From Aequorivita vladivostokensis (GTDB taxonomy: Bacteria > Bacteroidota > Bacteroidia > Flavobacteriales > Flavobacteriaceae), in NCBI RefSeq assembly GCF_000952855.1, contig NZ_JSVU01000001.1, forward strand, positions 310,001-374,000: 64,000 nucleotides of DNA, given 5' to 3'. The notes beneath the pieces were generated by a model. The model was not told the origin of the DNA. It saw only the letters and a list, made by a program, of their open reading frames with translations, and did not search any database. The translations under genes were made by a program, and so were the position numbers. Below, in pieces: positions 25,640 through 34,686 of this stretch (the first letter of the stretch is position 1; every line of letters begins with the position of its first letter).

Positions 25640-27490
25640 TTAGTTTTTGATGCTACACAATTCTTCAATTTGTTGATAAAGCAACGTGGTTCGAGCTATC
25701 ATAAATTCTTCGAATTGATCTTTTTTAAGCATTTCTATCATTTCCTTTGAAATGAACTGCGAGTCCATTATTTCAAGAAATTCATCGTATTTGTTTGCTT
25801 CTATATACTGGTTTTCAAAATCAGTTATATAATCGCTCGGTAAGCGTGAACTAATGCGTTTATTGTTTGTCTCATTTGTTATGAGCGCAATGTTTGCTAT
25901 GTTATTAATAATATCATCATATTTATGCTTCTCATATTTACTTGAAATATTTTTCCCTAATTCTGATTTCTTCGGGAAAATATGATGCTCTTCTAACTTG
26001 TTTTCATTTGTTACATCTTTCAATGGTGTAAAGCCATTATAAAAGTCTTTCGCATTTTTTGATTTTAGCAAAAGCAACATTCCTCTATAAATTTGTTGGC
26101 TTCTATTAGAATAGTGCGCATCGAATAAGTTAAGATTGTCGATGGAGTTATTTTCCAAATACGTTAAATTTCTAGTATTATCGTTAATCATTCGCTTTAG
26201 CTTTTGAGGCAGTGTTGTTCTGTCATCAACTAGCAAATCATAATCTTTTGCAATACGCTCACTTTGTGCACCCGGATATCTGTTTTTAAGCAAGGTGTTC
26301 CAAAAATAAGACTTGAGAAATTCATTTTGCTTTACATCAATAGTGTCGAAATGAGAAATAGCTCCAGCTAAAAATTTAAGAATAGGATTGTATCGCCTTA
26401 GTTCGGTTACTTCCACATTAAAATTCTGGTCCATATACTGAATTACCTTAGTAAATTTGTCGTGAAGTAATTTAGTATTCTGCATTAACTGTTCAGTGTT
26501 CAATTTTAATATTTCACTTCCCTTAAATTTCTTGTTGAGAATAATCATTGAAAGTTGAAGCATATCGCTGTCCTCAACAGGTAGTGTTACCGTATCTAAA
26601 TCGAGGGCTTCAATATTTACGAAATAATCTTTATCTACACGTCCATTAAATTTAATGATTTTGTAGTAGGAGCGAAGGTCAAAAAAGCCTTGGTCAAATT
26701 TCCGATAGGTTTTGGCAACCATAATATCAAAAATAGAAAGCTTGGTGTTTTTCGTATTGATACGTTCAAAAACCTCCAATACTTGTTCCAAACTTCCCTT
26801 TTGCTCGATGTCGTAAACCTTTCTTGATAAAACTGTGTTTTCCAGTTCTTTTAGTTTTTGACTGTATTCGTATTGAAACTGAAACATTTTAGCCCTTTCC
26901 TCGGCATTATCTTTATTGAACCAATCTTCTACTATCTTGGACTCAAAATGAAAGGCGTGTTTTATTTTTACAAATCTTGTGTTGAATTTTTTGAACAGTT
27001 CTTCTTCAGAAAGTTCTTTTAGCATAAATGGTTCTTGAGGATTTTCCTCGTTTTCAATTCTTTCATCATCAAAAACCCATTTTAATTCGGCATCATCACC
27101 TGTGTAATGTGAATCCCAATAGAGATTTAATTTCTCTTTCTTTTTACTATTGTTCCCTTTAAAAATTGGTTTTTTGGTAAAAGCCAAGGTTAATGCGGTG
27201 GTACGTTGTTGTCCGTCCAAAAGATAAACCACATCTTCAGGGCGATCTTCAGGGATTTTAATATCCTTTACTCTTGCTCCAACTGCGCGCCGTGCAAGTT
27301 CGTCACCACCTTTCCAGATAAGAATAGAACTAATGGTGTAGCCACGATAAAGACTATCAATCAACAAACGTACTTGGTTTTTATCCCAAACGAAAGGCCT
27401 TTGAAATTCAGGTAGCCAAATTTCTTCTTTTCGGGATAAATCGATAAGCGACTTGATATTTACTTCAGTATTTGTAATATTTGGTTTCAT
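25640..27490 (-). CDS. DUF262/DUF1524 (GmrSD-type) protein with HNH site
   Basis: A 616-residue fusion of an N-terminal DUF262 domain and a C-terminal DUF1524-like HNH nuclease. DUF262 shows its conserved start LPEFQRPFVWD (26-36) and the DGQQRTTAL motif (92-100), a ParB-like nucleotide-hydrolysing site. The HNH part is LEEHHIFPKK (499-508) with Asn in NNIANIALIT. This is the architecture of GmrSD, BrxU and SspE, which restrict phage DNA, often with modified bases. It is embedded between hsdS (4 bases) and hsdR (5 bases), so it is part of the restriction operon and could cover phages whose modified DNA escapes HsdR (inference). Confidence 0.85.
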   Translation of the reverse strand: MKPNITNTEVNIKSLIDLSRKEEIWLPEFQRPFVWDKNQVRLLIDSLYRGYTISSILIWKGGDELARRAVGARVKDIKIPEDRPEDVVYLLDGQQRTTALTLAFTKKPIFKGNNSKKKEKLNLYWDSHYTGDDAELKWVFDDERIENEENPQEPFMLKELSEEELFKKFNTRFVKIKHAFHFESKIVEDWFNKDNAEERAKMFQFQYEYSQKLKELENTVLSRKVYDIEQKGSLEQVLEVFERINTKNTKLSIFDIMVAKTYRKFDQGFFDLRSYYKIIKFNGRVDKDYFVNIEALDLDTVTLPVEDSDMLQLSMIILNKKFKGSEILKLNTEQLMQNTKLLHDKFTKVIQYMDQNFNVEVTELRRYNPILKFLAGAISHFDTIDVKQNEFLKSYFWNTLLKNRYPGAQSERIAKDYDLLVDDRTTLPQKLKRMINDNTRNLTYLENNSIDNLNLFDAHYSNRSQQIYRGMLLLLKSKNAKDFYNGFTPLKDVTNENKLEEHHIFPKKSELGKNISSKYEKHKYDDIINNIANIALITNETNNKRISSRLPSDYITDFENQYIEANKYDEFLEIMDSQFISKEMIEMLKKDQFEEFMIARTTLLYQQIEELCSIKN

Positions 27491-27494
27491 TTTT

Positions 27495-28727
27495 TTATGC
27501 CTTAACTTCTACTTTCCCATTTAATAAATCTTGCATTAGACCCTTTTTGATGTTTTGGTGTTTTTCTAGATTTTTTAGTTCTTGTTCTATTAATTTATTA
27601 ATTGAAGTAAGTTTATCTGACATTAACTTTTGTTCTTTTAAACTTGGTTTAAATACCTTAAATGACTTTATTTTATCTAAGCCCAAATCTGGAACTCCAA
27701 TACTTTGGACCTCTATTTTTATTTGTTTTTGTAAATGGTTAGATTTAATATATTCCATTAAAAAAGCTGGTAGTATTTTATCCTCATTCACTCTAATCAT
27801 ACTTGCACTATGAAGAATGCTAAATTCTGGCATCCACGGTTCTACAAGACACACTTTACCCAAACCAGCTCCTATTCTGGTAAAAACTAAATCTCCATTT
27901 TTTAAATCTGTTTTTTTTCGGTTCTTTAAATGAGCTTTTAGAGATATATACTTGCACTTTTCAAATCTAATTTTTTCGTTTTTATCAAAATCTTTGGGTG
28001 AAATAATTGGTATTCCATCATCATAATAAGTAGGTGTAAAGTGGTCTCTATCTGTTATTTTTAATGTTACATTTTCAAAATTTTCTATCTCCCATTCAAC
28101 AGGGATCATTCCTAATATGCTTTCCTTATATAGCTCAGGGGCGTCTTTATATTTGGGCCTTAAGAGTCTTGTTTTAATATCAATACCTTTTGAAAATAAG
28201 TCTTGTACGATTCCTTTTTTTATAATTTTGTATTTGTTGATGCTTACTTCGGTGATTCTAATAACTTTATCAATTGTATCAAATATTTCTGCAATTTTTT
28301 TTTGTATCTCTATATTATTTGGATATTTTATCTTGAAGATTTTGTACAAATCCTTTGGAACGTGTGGAACTCCTGTCCCAGTTCTTTGATTCTGAATCCA
28401 AGGAAATTTACTATCAAGATAATGATATAAATACTCGTTGTTTATTTCACCCTTAACTGTTAACTTTGAAAAAGTCGAACCAACCACGCCATTAAACCCT
28501 AGTGCTACTAAACCTGACCTTTCGCCATCCCAAAGCATTAATATGTCGTCCTCTTTGCAAGTTATACTCCCAATAGGGTTTGCCCAAGTGAGAGTATTGC
28601 CTCCAACTGCTTCAGTATTTATAAGCGGTAAAAAATTATCTTTATTAAAGTCAACCTGCTCTGAAATTTTACCTTTTTTAAAGTCTACTAATTTACCTAT
28701 CGGCTCTTCTATCCAATTCTTATTCAT
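27495..28727 (-). CDS. hsdS: Type I restriction specificity subunit HsdS
   Basis: A 410-residue specificity subunit with two target-recognition domains, at about 5-125 and 205-355. Two conserved helical spacers follow them, EIQKKIAEIFDTIDKVIRITE and the C-terminal EQKLMSDKLTSINKLIEQELK, which set the gap in the bipartite DNA site. Both repeats end in similar text (KKGIVQDLFSKG, KKGLMQDLLNGK). The start overlaps hsdM by 8 bases. The recognition sequence cannot be read from the gene. Confidence 0.93.
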   Translation of the reverse strand: MNKNWIEEPIGKLVDFKKGKISEQVDFNKDNFLPLINTEAVGGNTLTWANPIGSITCKEDDILMLWDGERSGLVALGFNGVVGSTFSKLTVKGEINNEYLYHYLDSKFPWIQNQRTGTGVPHVPKDLYKIFKIKYPNNIEIQKKIAEIFDTIDKVIRITEVSINKYKIIKKGIVQDLFSKGIDIKTRLLRPKYKDAPELYKESILGMIPVEWEIENFENVTLKITDRDHFTPTYYDDGIPIISPKDFDKNEKIRFEKCKYISLKAHLKNRKKTDLKNGDLVFTRIGAGLGKVCLVEPWMPEFSILHSASMIRVNEDKILPAFLMEYIKSNHLQKQIKIEVQSIGVPDLGLDKIKSFKVFKPSLKEQKLMSDKLTSINKLIEQELKNLEKHQNIKKGLMQDLLNGKVEVKA

Positions 28728-31338
28728 AGCCCAATTGAATTAGGTATTCGTTTAAATTTCTTGCTTCTGCATCCCTAGAAGTCAAAATTTCTTTTATTGT
28801 AATTCTATACTTTGAATATAAGTTTTGTATGGCTTTCACATAATCATTTATAAAAGCTTTTACGTATGCCTTGTATTGATTCTGTAGATCATTTTGCCAA
28901 CGTTCTAAGATAAGTTGCTTTGCTTCCTTTTCAGAGATTTTAGAACGGGCTGCATCAACGAGCTCATCCTTTTTGGCTTCTACGGCTTTTATATCTGCTT
29001 TTAAATCACGAAGTTCCTTGGTAAATTCATTGTGGTTTTTTAATTGTCCATCAATTTCCAGCTTTTTATTTTCAGCATTTTTTAGTTGGTTAGATTCTAG
29101 AGTTTCAATTTTTTGTTGCAGGTTTTTTATTTCATTAGCATCAGCATTATCTGATTTCAACAGGATTTTCAATGCAGCTTTAAAATCCTTTATTTCTTTC
29201 TTAAACTTTCTGATGTCCGCAGCCTGAGTTTTTAGTTTTGCTTTCAAGTTTTTAACGGTTTCTTTTGACAAGATTCCACTTTCTTCATCCTCTTCATAAT
29301 CTTCTTGTTCGGCAGCATCAAAAAGCGTTTCCAATTCTGCAATACGGTCTTTGTCGTTTTCAAATTGTTCCAATACTTCAGGAAACTGACTTTGTAAAAT
29401 ATCTTGTTCGGGAATTAATTCTGGTCCCCAACCGCTGGCAGCAACACTCTTAAAATCAGTTTTAAGCGAATCCCAAAAACCTGCAAAAGCTCCACGAATT
29501 TCGTGCACATCAAGTGCCTTAAATTTTTCTAAATCAGTTACGATAGTTGGCAATACCTTATTCCGTAATAATGAAGGGTTGTTGGTGCCAGGAAGATTTT
29601 CAAAATCTTTTTTATGGGTATTCCACCATTTATCGATATTTGATTCGTATTCGGCATACTTCTTTGCAACCTCCTCACTTTTTTCAATGAAATCTTTAAT
29701 AGCATCTTTGCTATCTATGTGTTCTGAAAACGCTAAGAATTCCGCATCAGAGAGTTCAAAGATTTTTTTATTGATATCAAAAAGTGTTTTTGATTGGTCA
29801 TTTAGGATATCAACTTCTTCTTTAGGAATTCCGCCATTAAGGTGAGCTTTTACGTTTTGAGGTTCTTCGTCAGGAGAATTGTCTACATATCTGCGAATGT
29901 TTAAGTTATAGTCTTCCTCCTTTATTTCATCAACCGTTACCATTCTGCTGTATTTTGGAATGGTTGCCTTGGTGTCGTAGGTGTTGGTAATTTTTTCAAT
30001 ATCCTCAGGGCGAAGTTTATTCTGGTTTTTACCTTCTTTATATTCAGCATCCGCATTGATGAAGAGAATTTCTTTTCGATCTTTGGTTTCTTTTTTGTTA
30101 AAAACCAAAATACAAGCTGGTATTCCTGTTCCGTAAAATAAACCTGAGGGCATACCAATAACTGCTTCTAGAATTCCGCGACTAATAAATTTAGCTCTGC
30201 ATTCCTTCTCGTCACCACCTCTAAAGAGAACACCGTGTGGCATTACTACTGCCATTTTACCGTTGTTCTTTAAAACACTTACCATATGTTGCACAAACAT
30301 AAGGTCTGCTTTCTTTCCTGATTCTGGCATAAATGTGTGAAAACGCTCAGGAAATTTCATTTCTTTTTTGGAGTAATTCTGTGAGAACGGCGGATTGGCA
30401 ATTACCCTGTCAAAGGTCATTAACTTACCGTCTTCAATATGTTCAGGCTTTTTAATAGTATCTTCATTACGAATATCAGCATTCCTAATTCCGTGAAGAA
30501 TCATATTCATTTTACAGATTGCCCAAGTAGTTCCACTATCTTCTTGTCCAAAAATTGAAAGGTCTCGCGAATTACCACCATTTTCGGCTATATAATCTTT
30601 TGCTTGAATTAACATACCCCCCGAACCAACTGCCGGATCATATATACTCATTCCTTGTTTCGGAGCTAATATTCGTGTCATTAATCGTACAACTTCTGAA
30701 GGTGTATAGAATTCCCCGCCCTTTTTTCCAGCACTATCCGCAAAATATTTAATAAGGAATTCATAGGCCGCACCCAGGAGGTCGGGAAATTCAAAATCTT
30801 CATCCTTAAGAGGGATGTCATTAAATTTTTCAATAAATGAAACCCATTTGGCATCATCAATTGTTTTCTTTCCTACCTTACGATTGTAGTTGATGTTTTT
30901 AAGTACATCCTCAAAAACTTCGGGTTTAGCATCTTCAATAGCGTGTAAGGCTTTGTTAAGTCCTGAACCAACATCTTTTTTTAGATGGAGAATACCTTTG
31001 AAGTTTTTCTTTTCTTTACTTTTTTCTTGTGAAAGTTTTGCTTTTTCTTCCTCTGTTAATGTCCATCGTGCTATTGGAGGAACGAAAAAGTCGTATTTGG
31101 CAGGATTTGAAAGCTGACGTTCAATAAGGTCAGAACGCATATTTTTTGCTTCATACTCTTCTTTAAGTTTTTTGCGCTCTTCAACAAATTTATCGTTTGC
31201 CCGTTTTAAAAAGAGCATCCCAAAAATGAACTCCTTATACTCAGAGGCATCCATTTTTCCACGTAGTTCGTCACAAGCTTTAAGTAAGAGAGATTCAAGT
31301 TTGGAGAGCGTTAGTTTTTGTTTTTTTTGAAAGGTCAT
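28720..31338 (-). CDS. hsdM: Type I restriction N6-adenine methyltransferase HsdM
   Basis: An 872-residue modification subunit. The AdoMet motif is YDPAVGSGGMLIQ (233-245), and the catalytic motif is NPPF (315-318) of the N6-adenine class. The N-terminal helical HsdM domain is present. Family members are usually about 500-700 residues. Here the extra length is a charged coiled-coil tail from about 600 to 830 (for example IRKFKKEIKDFKAALKILL), followed by a helical end. It methylates the host site with HsdS. It is the first gene of the five-gene operon, with a good promoter at 31382-31413. Confidence 0.95.
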   Translation of the reverse strand: MTFQKKQKLTLSKLESLLLKACDELRGKMDASEYKEFIFGMLFLKRANDKFVEERKKLKEEYEAKNMRSDLIERQLSNPAKYDFFVPPIARWTLTEEEKAKLSQEKSKEKKNFKGILHLKKDVGSGLNKALHAIEDAKPEVFEDVLKNINYNRKVGKKTIDDAKWVSFIEKFNDIPLKDEDFEFPDLLGAAYEFLIKYFADSAGKKGGEFYTPSEVVRLMTRILAPKQGMSIYDPAVGSGGMLIQAKDYIAENGGNSRDLSIFGQEDSGTTWAICKMNMILHGIRNADIRNEDTIKKPEHIEDGKLMTFDRVIANPPFSQNYSKKEMKFPERFHTFMPESGKKADLMFVQHMVSVLKNNGKMAVVMPHGVLFRGGDEKECRAKFISRGILEAVIGMPSGLFYGTGIPACILVFNKKETKDRKEILFINADAEYKEGKNQNKLRPEDIEKITNTYDTKATIPKYSRMVTVDEIKEEDYNLNIRRYVDNSPDEEPQNVKAHLNGGIPKEEVDILNDQSKTLFDINKKIFELSDAEFLAFSEHIDSKDAIKDFIEKSEEVAKKYAEYESNIDKWWNTHKKDFENLPGTNNPSLLRNKVLPTIVTDLEKFKALDVHEIRGAFAGFWDSLKTDFKSVAASGWGPELIPEQDILQSQFPEVLEQFENDKDRIAELETLFDAAEQEDYEEDEESGILSKETVKNLKAKLKTQAADIRKFKKEIKDFKAALKILLKSDNADANEIKNLQQKIETLESNQLKNAENKKLEIDGQLKNHNEFTKELRDLKADIKAVEAKKDELVDAARSKISEKEAKQLILERWQNDLQNQYKAYVKAFINDYVKAIQNLYSKYRITIKEILTSRDAEARNLNEYLIQLGYE

Positions 31339-31381
31339 TATGGTTATAAAGGGCTAATTTCTGTTATGAATTTTATTTTAC

Positions 31382-31413
31382 CAAATATAACGGTTTGTGT
31401 CAGATACTTCAAA
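31382..31413 (-). promoter_or_regulatory. Promoter of the hsdM operon
   Basis: On the minus strand, TTTG (31413-31410) and TATATTTG (31389-31382) are 20 bases apart, an exact Bacteroidota -33/-7 pair. The -7 box lies 44 bases before the hsdM start. Confidence 0.75.
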
Positions 31414-31579
31414 GCAACGACCAGTCATTTAAATTGATTATATTTAACGCTGTTCAAGGAATGTTAATTACTAAATAATACTGTGCGTTGTTTCTATCCA
31501 TAATTTATTCAAATTAGTGATACTGAAGACTATGATGAATATGATATAATTGATATGAACGTGATTAATATTAATTTAA

Positions 31580-31587
31580 TACCTTTG
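31580..31587 (+). promoter_or_regulatory. Promoter -7 box for the zeta antitoxin/toxin pair
   Basis: TACCTTTG matches TAnnTTTG. Only 5 bases separate it from the ATG at 31593, so the message would be nearly leaderless. No clear -33 TTTG is seen. Confidence 0.5.
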
Positions 31588-31592
31588 CACCA

Positions 31593-31799
31593 ATGAAAAA
31601 AGATAAGACAGAAATGCAATTTACTGCTGGAATTTCTTACCAAGAACATATTAAGAGGGCTGATAAGGTTTATGAAACTATCGTTAAGCCTCAAGTTATT
31701 GCTGAGAAAAAATTAGAAAAGAGCGCAAAAGGAAATTCTCATAAAATAGAACTTACCCCTGCTCAAAAAGCGCTTTCGCATTGTCCAAGCCCTATTTAA
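31593..31799 (+). CDS. Small antitoxin-like protein upstream of a zeta toxin
   Basis: A 68-residue charged, helical protein (SYQEHIKRADKVYETIVKPQV) with no DNA-binding motif evident. It overlaps the start of the zeta-toxin gene by 19 bases, the arrangement expected of an antitoxin. I do not recognise its family; the antitoxin role is inferred from position and size. Confidence 0.6.
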   Translation: MKKDKTEMQFTAGISYQEHIKRADKVYETIVKPQVIAEKKLEKSAKGNSHKIELTPAQKALSHCPSPI

Positions 31800-32404
31800 T
31801 AATAGTTGCTGGATGTAATGGTTCTGGGAAATCTACTTTCTCCCAGTCATATGTGGAAAACATAGTCCCCTTTGATTACGATAAGAGATTTATGGAAATT
31901 TACAATGCTATGCCTGATAGTGAATTTCGAGAGGAGATAGCTAAAAACAAAACAACAGAAGAATTTAAAAGCTCCATAAATGGAGCTTTTTCTAATAAAG
32001 AAAATTTCTGTTATGAAACAAATTTTGACTCGCACCCTCTAGCCTGGGCTGAAAAAGCAAAGGAACTAGGCTACCGCTTAGAGCTTCATTTTTATTGCTT
32101 AAACTCTATAGATTTGGCAAAGAAGCGCGTTGCTCAACGGACTCGCTATAAGGGGCATTTTGTAAGCAACAATACAATAGAAATTAAGTGGAAAGAGGGG
32201 TATAAAAATCTGAATCTTTATTTTGATTTTTTTGATTTCGTAATGCTTATTGATAATTCTTCTGACGAACATAGACTTCTCAATTTGTTTTCATTAGAGA
32301 AACAGAAGAATGGAGAATTTAAAGTTGCCCAAAATAGTGAGTGGATTCCTAAATACGCTAAAAGACGTTATCCTCGTATTTTTGAGATTTTAAAAAAGAG
32401 TTAG
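31781..32404 (+). CDS. Zeta-toxin family kinase
   Basis: A 207-residue P-loop kinase with Walker A GCNGSGKST (11-19). ETNFDSH (near 79-85) fits the zeta-toxin substrate-binding motif, and RVAQRTRYKGHFV fits the Arg-rich lid. Zeta toxins phosphorylate UDP-N-acetylglucosamine, or related nucleotides in divergent members. The only start I see before Walker A is TTG at 31781, inside the antitoxin gene. This suggests weak, coupled translation of the toxin. Followed by a bidirectional hairpin. Confidence 0.82.
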   Translation: MSKPYLIIVAGCNGSGKSTFSQSYVENIVPFDYDKRFMEIYNAMPDSEFREEIAKNKTTEEFKSSINGAFSNKENFCYETNFDSHPLAWAEKAKELGYRLELHFYCLNSIDLAKKRVAQRTRYKGHFVSNNTIEIKWKEGYKNLNLYFDFFDFVMLIDNSSDEHRLLNLFSLEKQKNGEFKVAQNSEWIPKYAKRRYPRIFEILKKS

Positions 32405-32484
32405 CAAGCTTTAGCTTTTATATTGTTCCTACTCTTCAATTCAATTTTCCGAATTGAAATTTCAAGTTTTTAAAATGTTAACGT

Positions 32485-32513
32485 AAAAAAGCATCTTGGA
32501 AAAGATGTTTTTT
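32485..32513. terminator. Bidirectional terminator
   Basis: AAAAAAGCATCTT and AAGATGTTTTTT form a stem with a short loop between convergent genes (zeta toxin and the 123-residue membrane protein). Confidence 0.7.
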
Positions 32514-32883
32514 AATGATTGAACTTTGGTAGGTTTCTAATATTAATAGCTTTTAATATTATTCTTGTGAGGAAGAAACCGGCAACATATGCCAAAATTA
32601 AAATTGTTTTAAAATAGTCTTCAAGAATTATTTCTGGACCAAAGGTATTAATGATGAGATATATTATACCGAAATAGAAAGTATTATAGAGCAAGCTTCC
32701 GAGTGTTCCCCATCGTTGAGTTAGGAGAAATTTTAACATCGCGATATTTAAAAATATTATAATAACAATCGAAATAAACATCCAATTTTCTTTTATAATT
32801 GGATTTATAATACTCCATAAAAAGTTGATGGTATTTATTGGGAGGTTTATGAGAAGTTGCACAAATTGTTCTAGGGTTGTCAT
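32512..32883 (-). CDS. Unknown multi-pass membrane protein
   Basis: A 123-residue hydrophobic protein with about four predicted membrane helices: residues 10-27, 33-55 (FISIVIIIFLNIAML), 62-85 (LLYNTFYFGIIYLIINTFG) and 92-113 (ILILAYVAGFFLTRIIL). The C-terminal tail is short and basic. No family recognised. Isolated on the minus strand within the cargo region. Confidence 0.55.
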   Translation of the reverse strand: MTTLEQFVQLLINLPINTINFLWSIINPIIKENWMFISIVIIIFLNIAMLKFLLTQRWGTLGSLLYNTFYFGIIYLIINTFGPEIILEDYFKTILILAYVAGFFLTRIILKAINIRNLPKFNH

Positions 32884-33000
32884 ATTCTATATATACACTT
32901 ACTTTAAAATTGGTCAAAGTATAATAAAATCAAACAAGGCTAAAGGGCCTGAAAATAAATATATTGAATAATACCTAAAAGGAAGGTAAAATAAATATCT

Positions 33001-33177
33001 ATGGCAGACATTAAATTAATAAGTAAACTTCACGATAGAGAGTATCTGTGGAAAGATGATGGTACTGTCTGGGTTACAGCAGAAAATGGCAAGAAAATAG
33101 AGCCATTCAAGATTGATGAAAAGAGTAATCAATTTACTGACGTAAAAATTGAAAACTCAGATGTTATTTGGAAATAA
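33001..33177 (+). CDS. Small acidic-basic hypothetical protein (58 aa)
   Basis: An intact 58-codon ORF from ATG to TAA, preceded by AAGGAAGGTAAA as a possible ribosome site. The product starts MADIKLISKLHDREYLW and has alternating strand-forming residues with Trp at 17, 24 and near the end. It looks like a small beta-rich soluble protein. No family recognised. Position just outside the mobilization operon is noted. Confidence 0.5.
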   Translation: MADIKLISKLHDREYLWKDDGTVWVTAENGKKIEPFKIDEKSNQFTDVKIENSDVIWK

Positions 33178-33231
33178 AAACTAACAGTTTTTTGAGAATA
33201 AACAGACGCTTTCTTTAATAAGGGGTAGTTT

Positions 33232-33276
33232 GCAAGATTGCGTTTTATCTGATAAATCTCTAAAACGCAGTCTTGC
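33232..33276. other. Imperfect 16-bp inverted repeat, candidate oriT
   Basis: GCAAGATTGCGTTTTA (33232-33247) and TAAAACGCAGTCTTGC (33261-33276) pair at 15 of 16 positions around a 13-base spacer. It lies 78 bases beyond the relaxase stop in a non-coding interval. No T-run follows, so it is not a normal terminator. Relaxase nick regions often adjoin such repeats; assignment as oriT is an inference. Confidence 0.4.
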
Positions 33277-33304
33277 CAAAGGAGACCTTTGGAATCCCTA
33301 AACA

Positions 33305-33335
33305 AAAAATAGCGACCGTTTGGTCGCTATTTTTT
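33305..33335. terminator. Bidirectional terminator after the relaxase operon
   Basis: AAAAATAGCGACC and GGTCGCTATTTTT form a perfect 13-bp stem with a 4-base loop. It lies 19 bases past the relaxase stop. Confidence 0.85.
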
Positions 33336-33353
33336 AAAGAAGATAATTCTAGC

Positions 33354-34256
33354 TTAAATTTCTTGCTCAATATTTTTATCTGAATCCAGTCTTAGATTTT
33401 TAAGAGTATCCAATCTGTTTTCTCCCTGCTTGCTTAACTCTTTAATTCTTTCTGAAGAATATCCCAATGTTTTTAATCGATATCTTCTTTTCTCACCTTG
33501 AATACCCGCGATTGAACCGCCGCGTTCATATAATTTTAATCCCTCTGATTCAAGTTTTTTAAAGAACTTTTTTGAGGTTTTAGCTGAATTGAACACTTCA
33601 GCTATCTTGAGTTGAAGTGTTTGTTTTTCACTTCTTTTACCTTTCAGATTTAACTGATACTCGGCATCTTTAAGTAGTGTTTGGTCTTTTTTTTTAGAAT
33701 GTTGAACATTGCTAAATTTAAGTCCGAGTTCCTTTTGTTGCCATAGTTCCATTCGTTCCTTAACTTGCTGAAATTCCTTCTTGGATAGTCGTACTGTTTT
33801 TCCGGTAGCGAACTCAACTGCCGACAAAATGTTATGTATATGTAAGTGATCTTTATCAGAATGCATTGTGCTTACCACAATAGAATTCGGTGAGCGTTCT
33901 TTAGCATATTTTCTAGCAATTTTCAGGAGCGTATCGGTCGGAAGGTCTTTAGTGTCCTTTTTATGAAAGGAAATAATTTCGTGGGATGCTAAATTTGCAT
34001 TTTTTCTTTTGATCTTTCGTTTCTTATTATTTCCTACAAATTGATCAAATATATTTTCGACACGTTTTTCTAACCATACCATCTGCTGTTCCATATCGTT
34101 TTCCGCTTTTTCCAGTAAGGCTTCAAAAGGTCTATCTCCTCTAATAAAACGAGACATAACAAACCCAATGTCTTTCTGTTCTTCTTTTGAGAGTATATAT
34201 CTAAGCGCATTTTGTAACGCCTTTTTAGATTTAATTGCTTTGCTCTTTATTATCAT
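33354..34256 (-). CDS. Relaxase/mobilization nuclease (MobA/VirD2 type)
   Basis: A 300-residue MOB relaxase. The histidine triad is MHSDKDHLHIH (His132, His137, His139 with Asp134), the metal site of HUH nucleases. Tyr20 in ALRYIL is a candidate nicking residue. SHEIISFHKKD (91-101) fits the middle strand. The basic C-terminal region (180-260) contains a LYERGG segment typical of these proteins. It nicks oriT and pilots the strand. Its start overlaps the MobC-like gene by 26 bases. Confidence 0.88.
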   Translation of the reverse strand: MIIKSKAIKSKKALQNALRYILSKEEQKDIGFVMSRFIRGDRPFEALLEKAENDMEQQMVWLEKRVENIFDQFVGNNKKRKIKRKNANLASHEIISFHKKDTKDLPTDTLLKIARKYAKERSPNSIVVSTMHSDKDHLHIHNILSAVEFATGKTVRLSKKEFQQVKERMELWQQKELGLKFSNVQHSKKKDQTLLKDAEYQLNLKGKRSEKQTLQLKIAEVFNSAKTSKKFFKKLESEGLKLYERGGSIAGIQGEKRRYRLKTLGYSSERIKELSKQGENRLDTLKNLRLDSDKNIEQEI

Positions 34257-34686
34257 AATTTTGAATGTTGTGAATTTTTAATTCTAGTTCTTCAATCTTA
34301 GCTATAGTTTCGTATGCTAATTCATTTTTATCATCTAAAAGATTTTCTTCGATGTAAGAAATAATGAGCATTAATTGCTGTTGTATCTCAGCTAATAAAT
34401 CTCGTTGAATAAAGTTTAGAGAGTTGTTGTCTATTGCAGTACAGACTGCTTGGTAAAGAAACTTTGAAGTAGATAGACTTCCCTTTTTGTTTTTAATTTT
34501 TGATAACATTTCTGGCTCAAATCCTAACGTAAATTCCTTTCGGGTTTTCCTTCTTTGTTTATGATAATGCCGGAAATAAAGTTTCCAGTATGCCTTTTTA
34601 GCTTTCACTATCTCTTCATTACTAGGATTCTTTTTTTCTGAAAAAACTTCATCTAAATATTCATATACGCTCTTGTACTTCATCAT
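34231..34686 (-). CDS. MobC-like relaxosome accessory protein
   Basis: A 151-residue basic protein, with KAYWKLYFRHYHKQRRKTRKEF and a FTLGFEPEMLSKIK segment like the ribbon-helix-helix or MobC-type proteins next to Bacteroidota relaxases. The rest is helical. It overlaps both the coupling-protein gene (26 bases) and the relaxase gene, so the three are co-translated. Likely binds oriT and positions the relaxase. Confidence 0.6.
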   Translation of the reverse strand: MMKYKSVYEYLDEVFSEKKNPSNEEIVKAKKAYWKLYFRHYHKQRRKTRKEFTLGFEPEMLSKIKNKKGSLSTSKFLYQAVCTAIDNNSLNFIQRDLLAEIQQQLMLIISYIEENLLDDKNELAYETIAKIEELELKIHNIQNYDNKEQSN

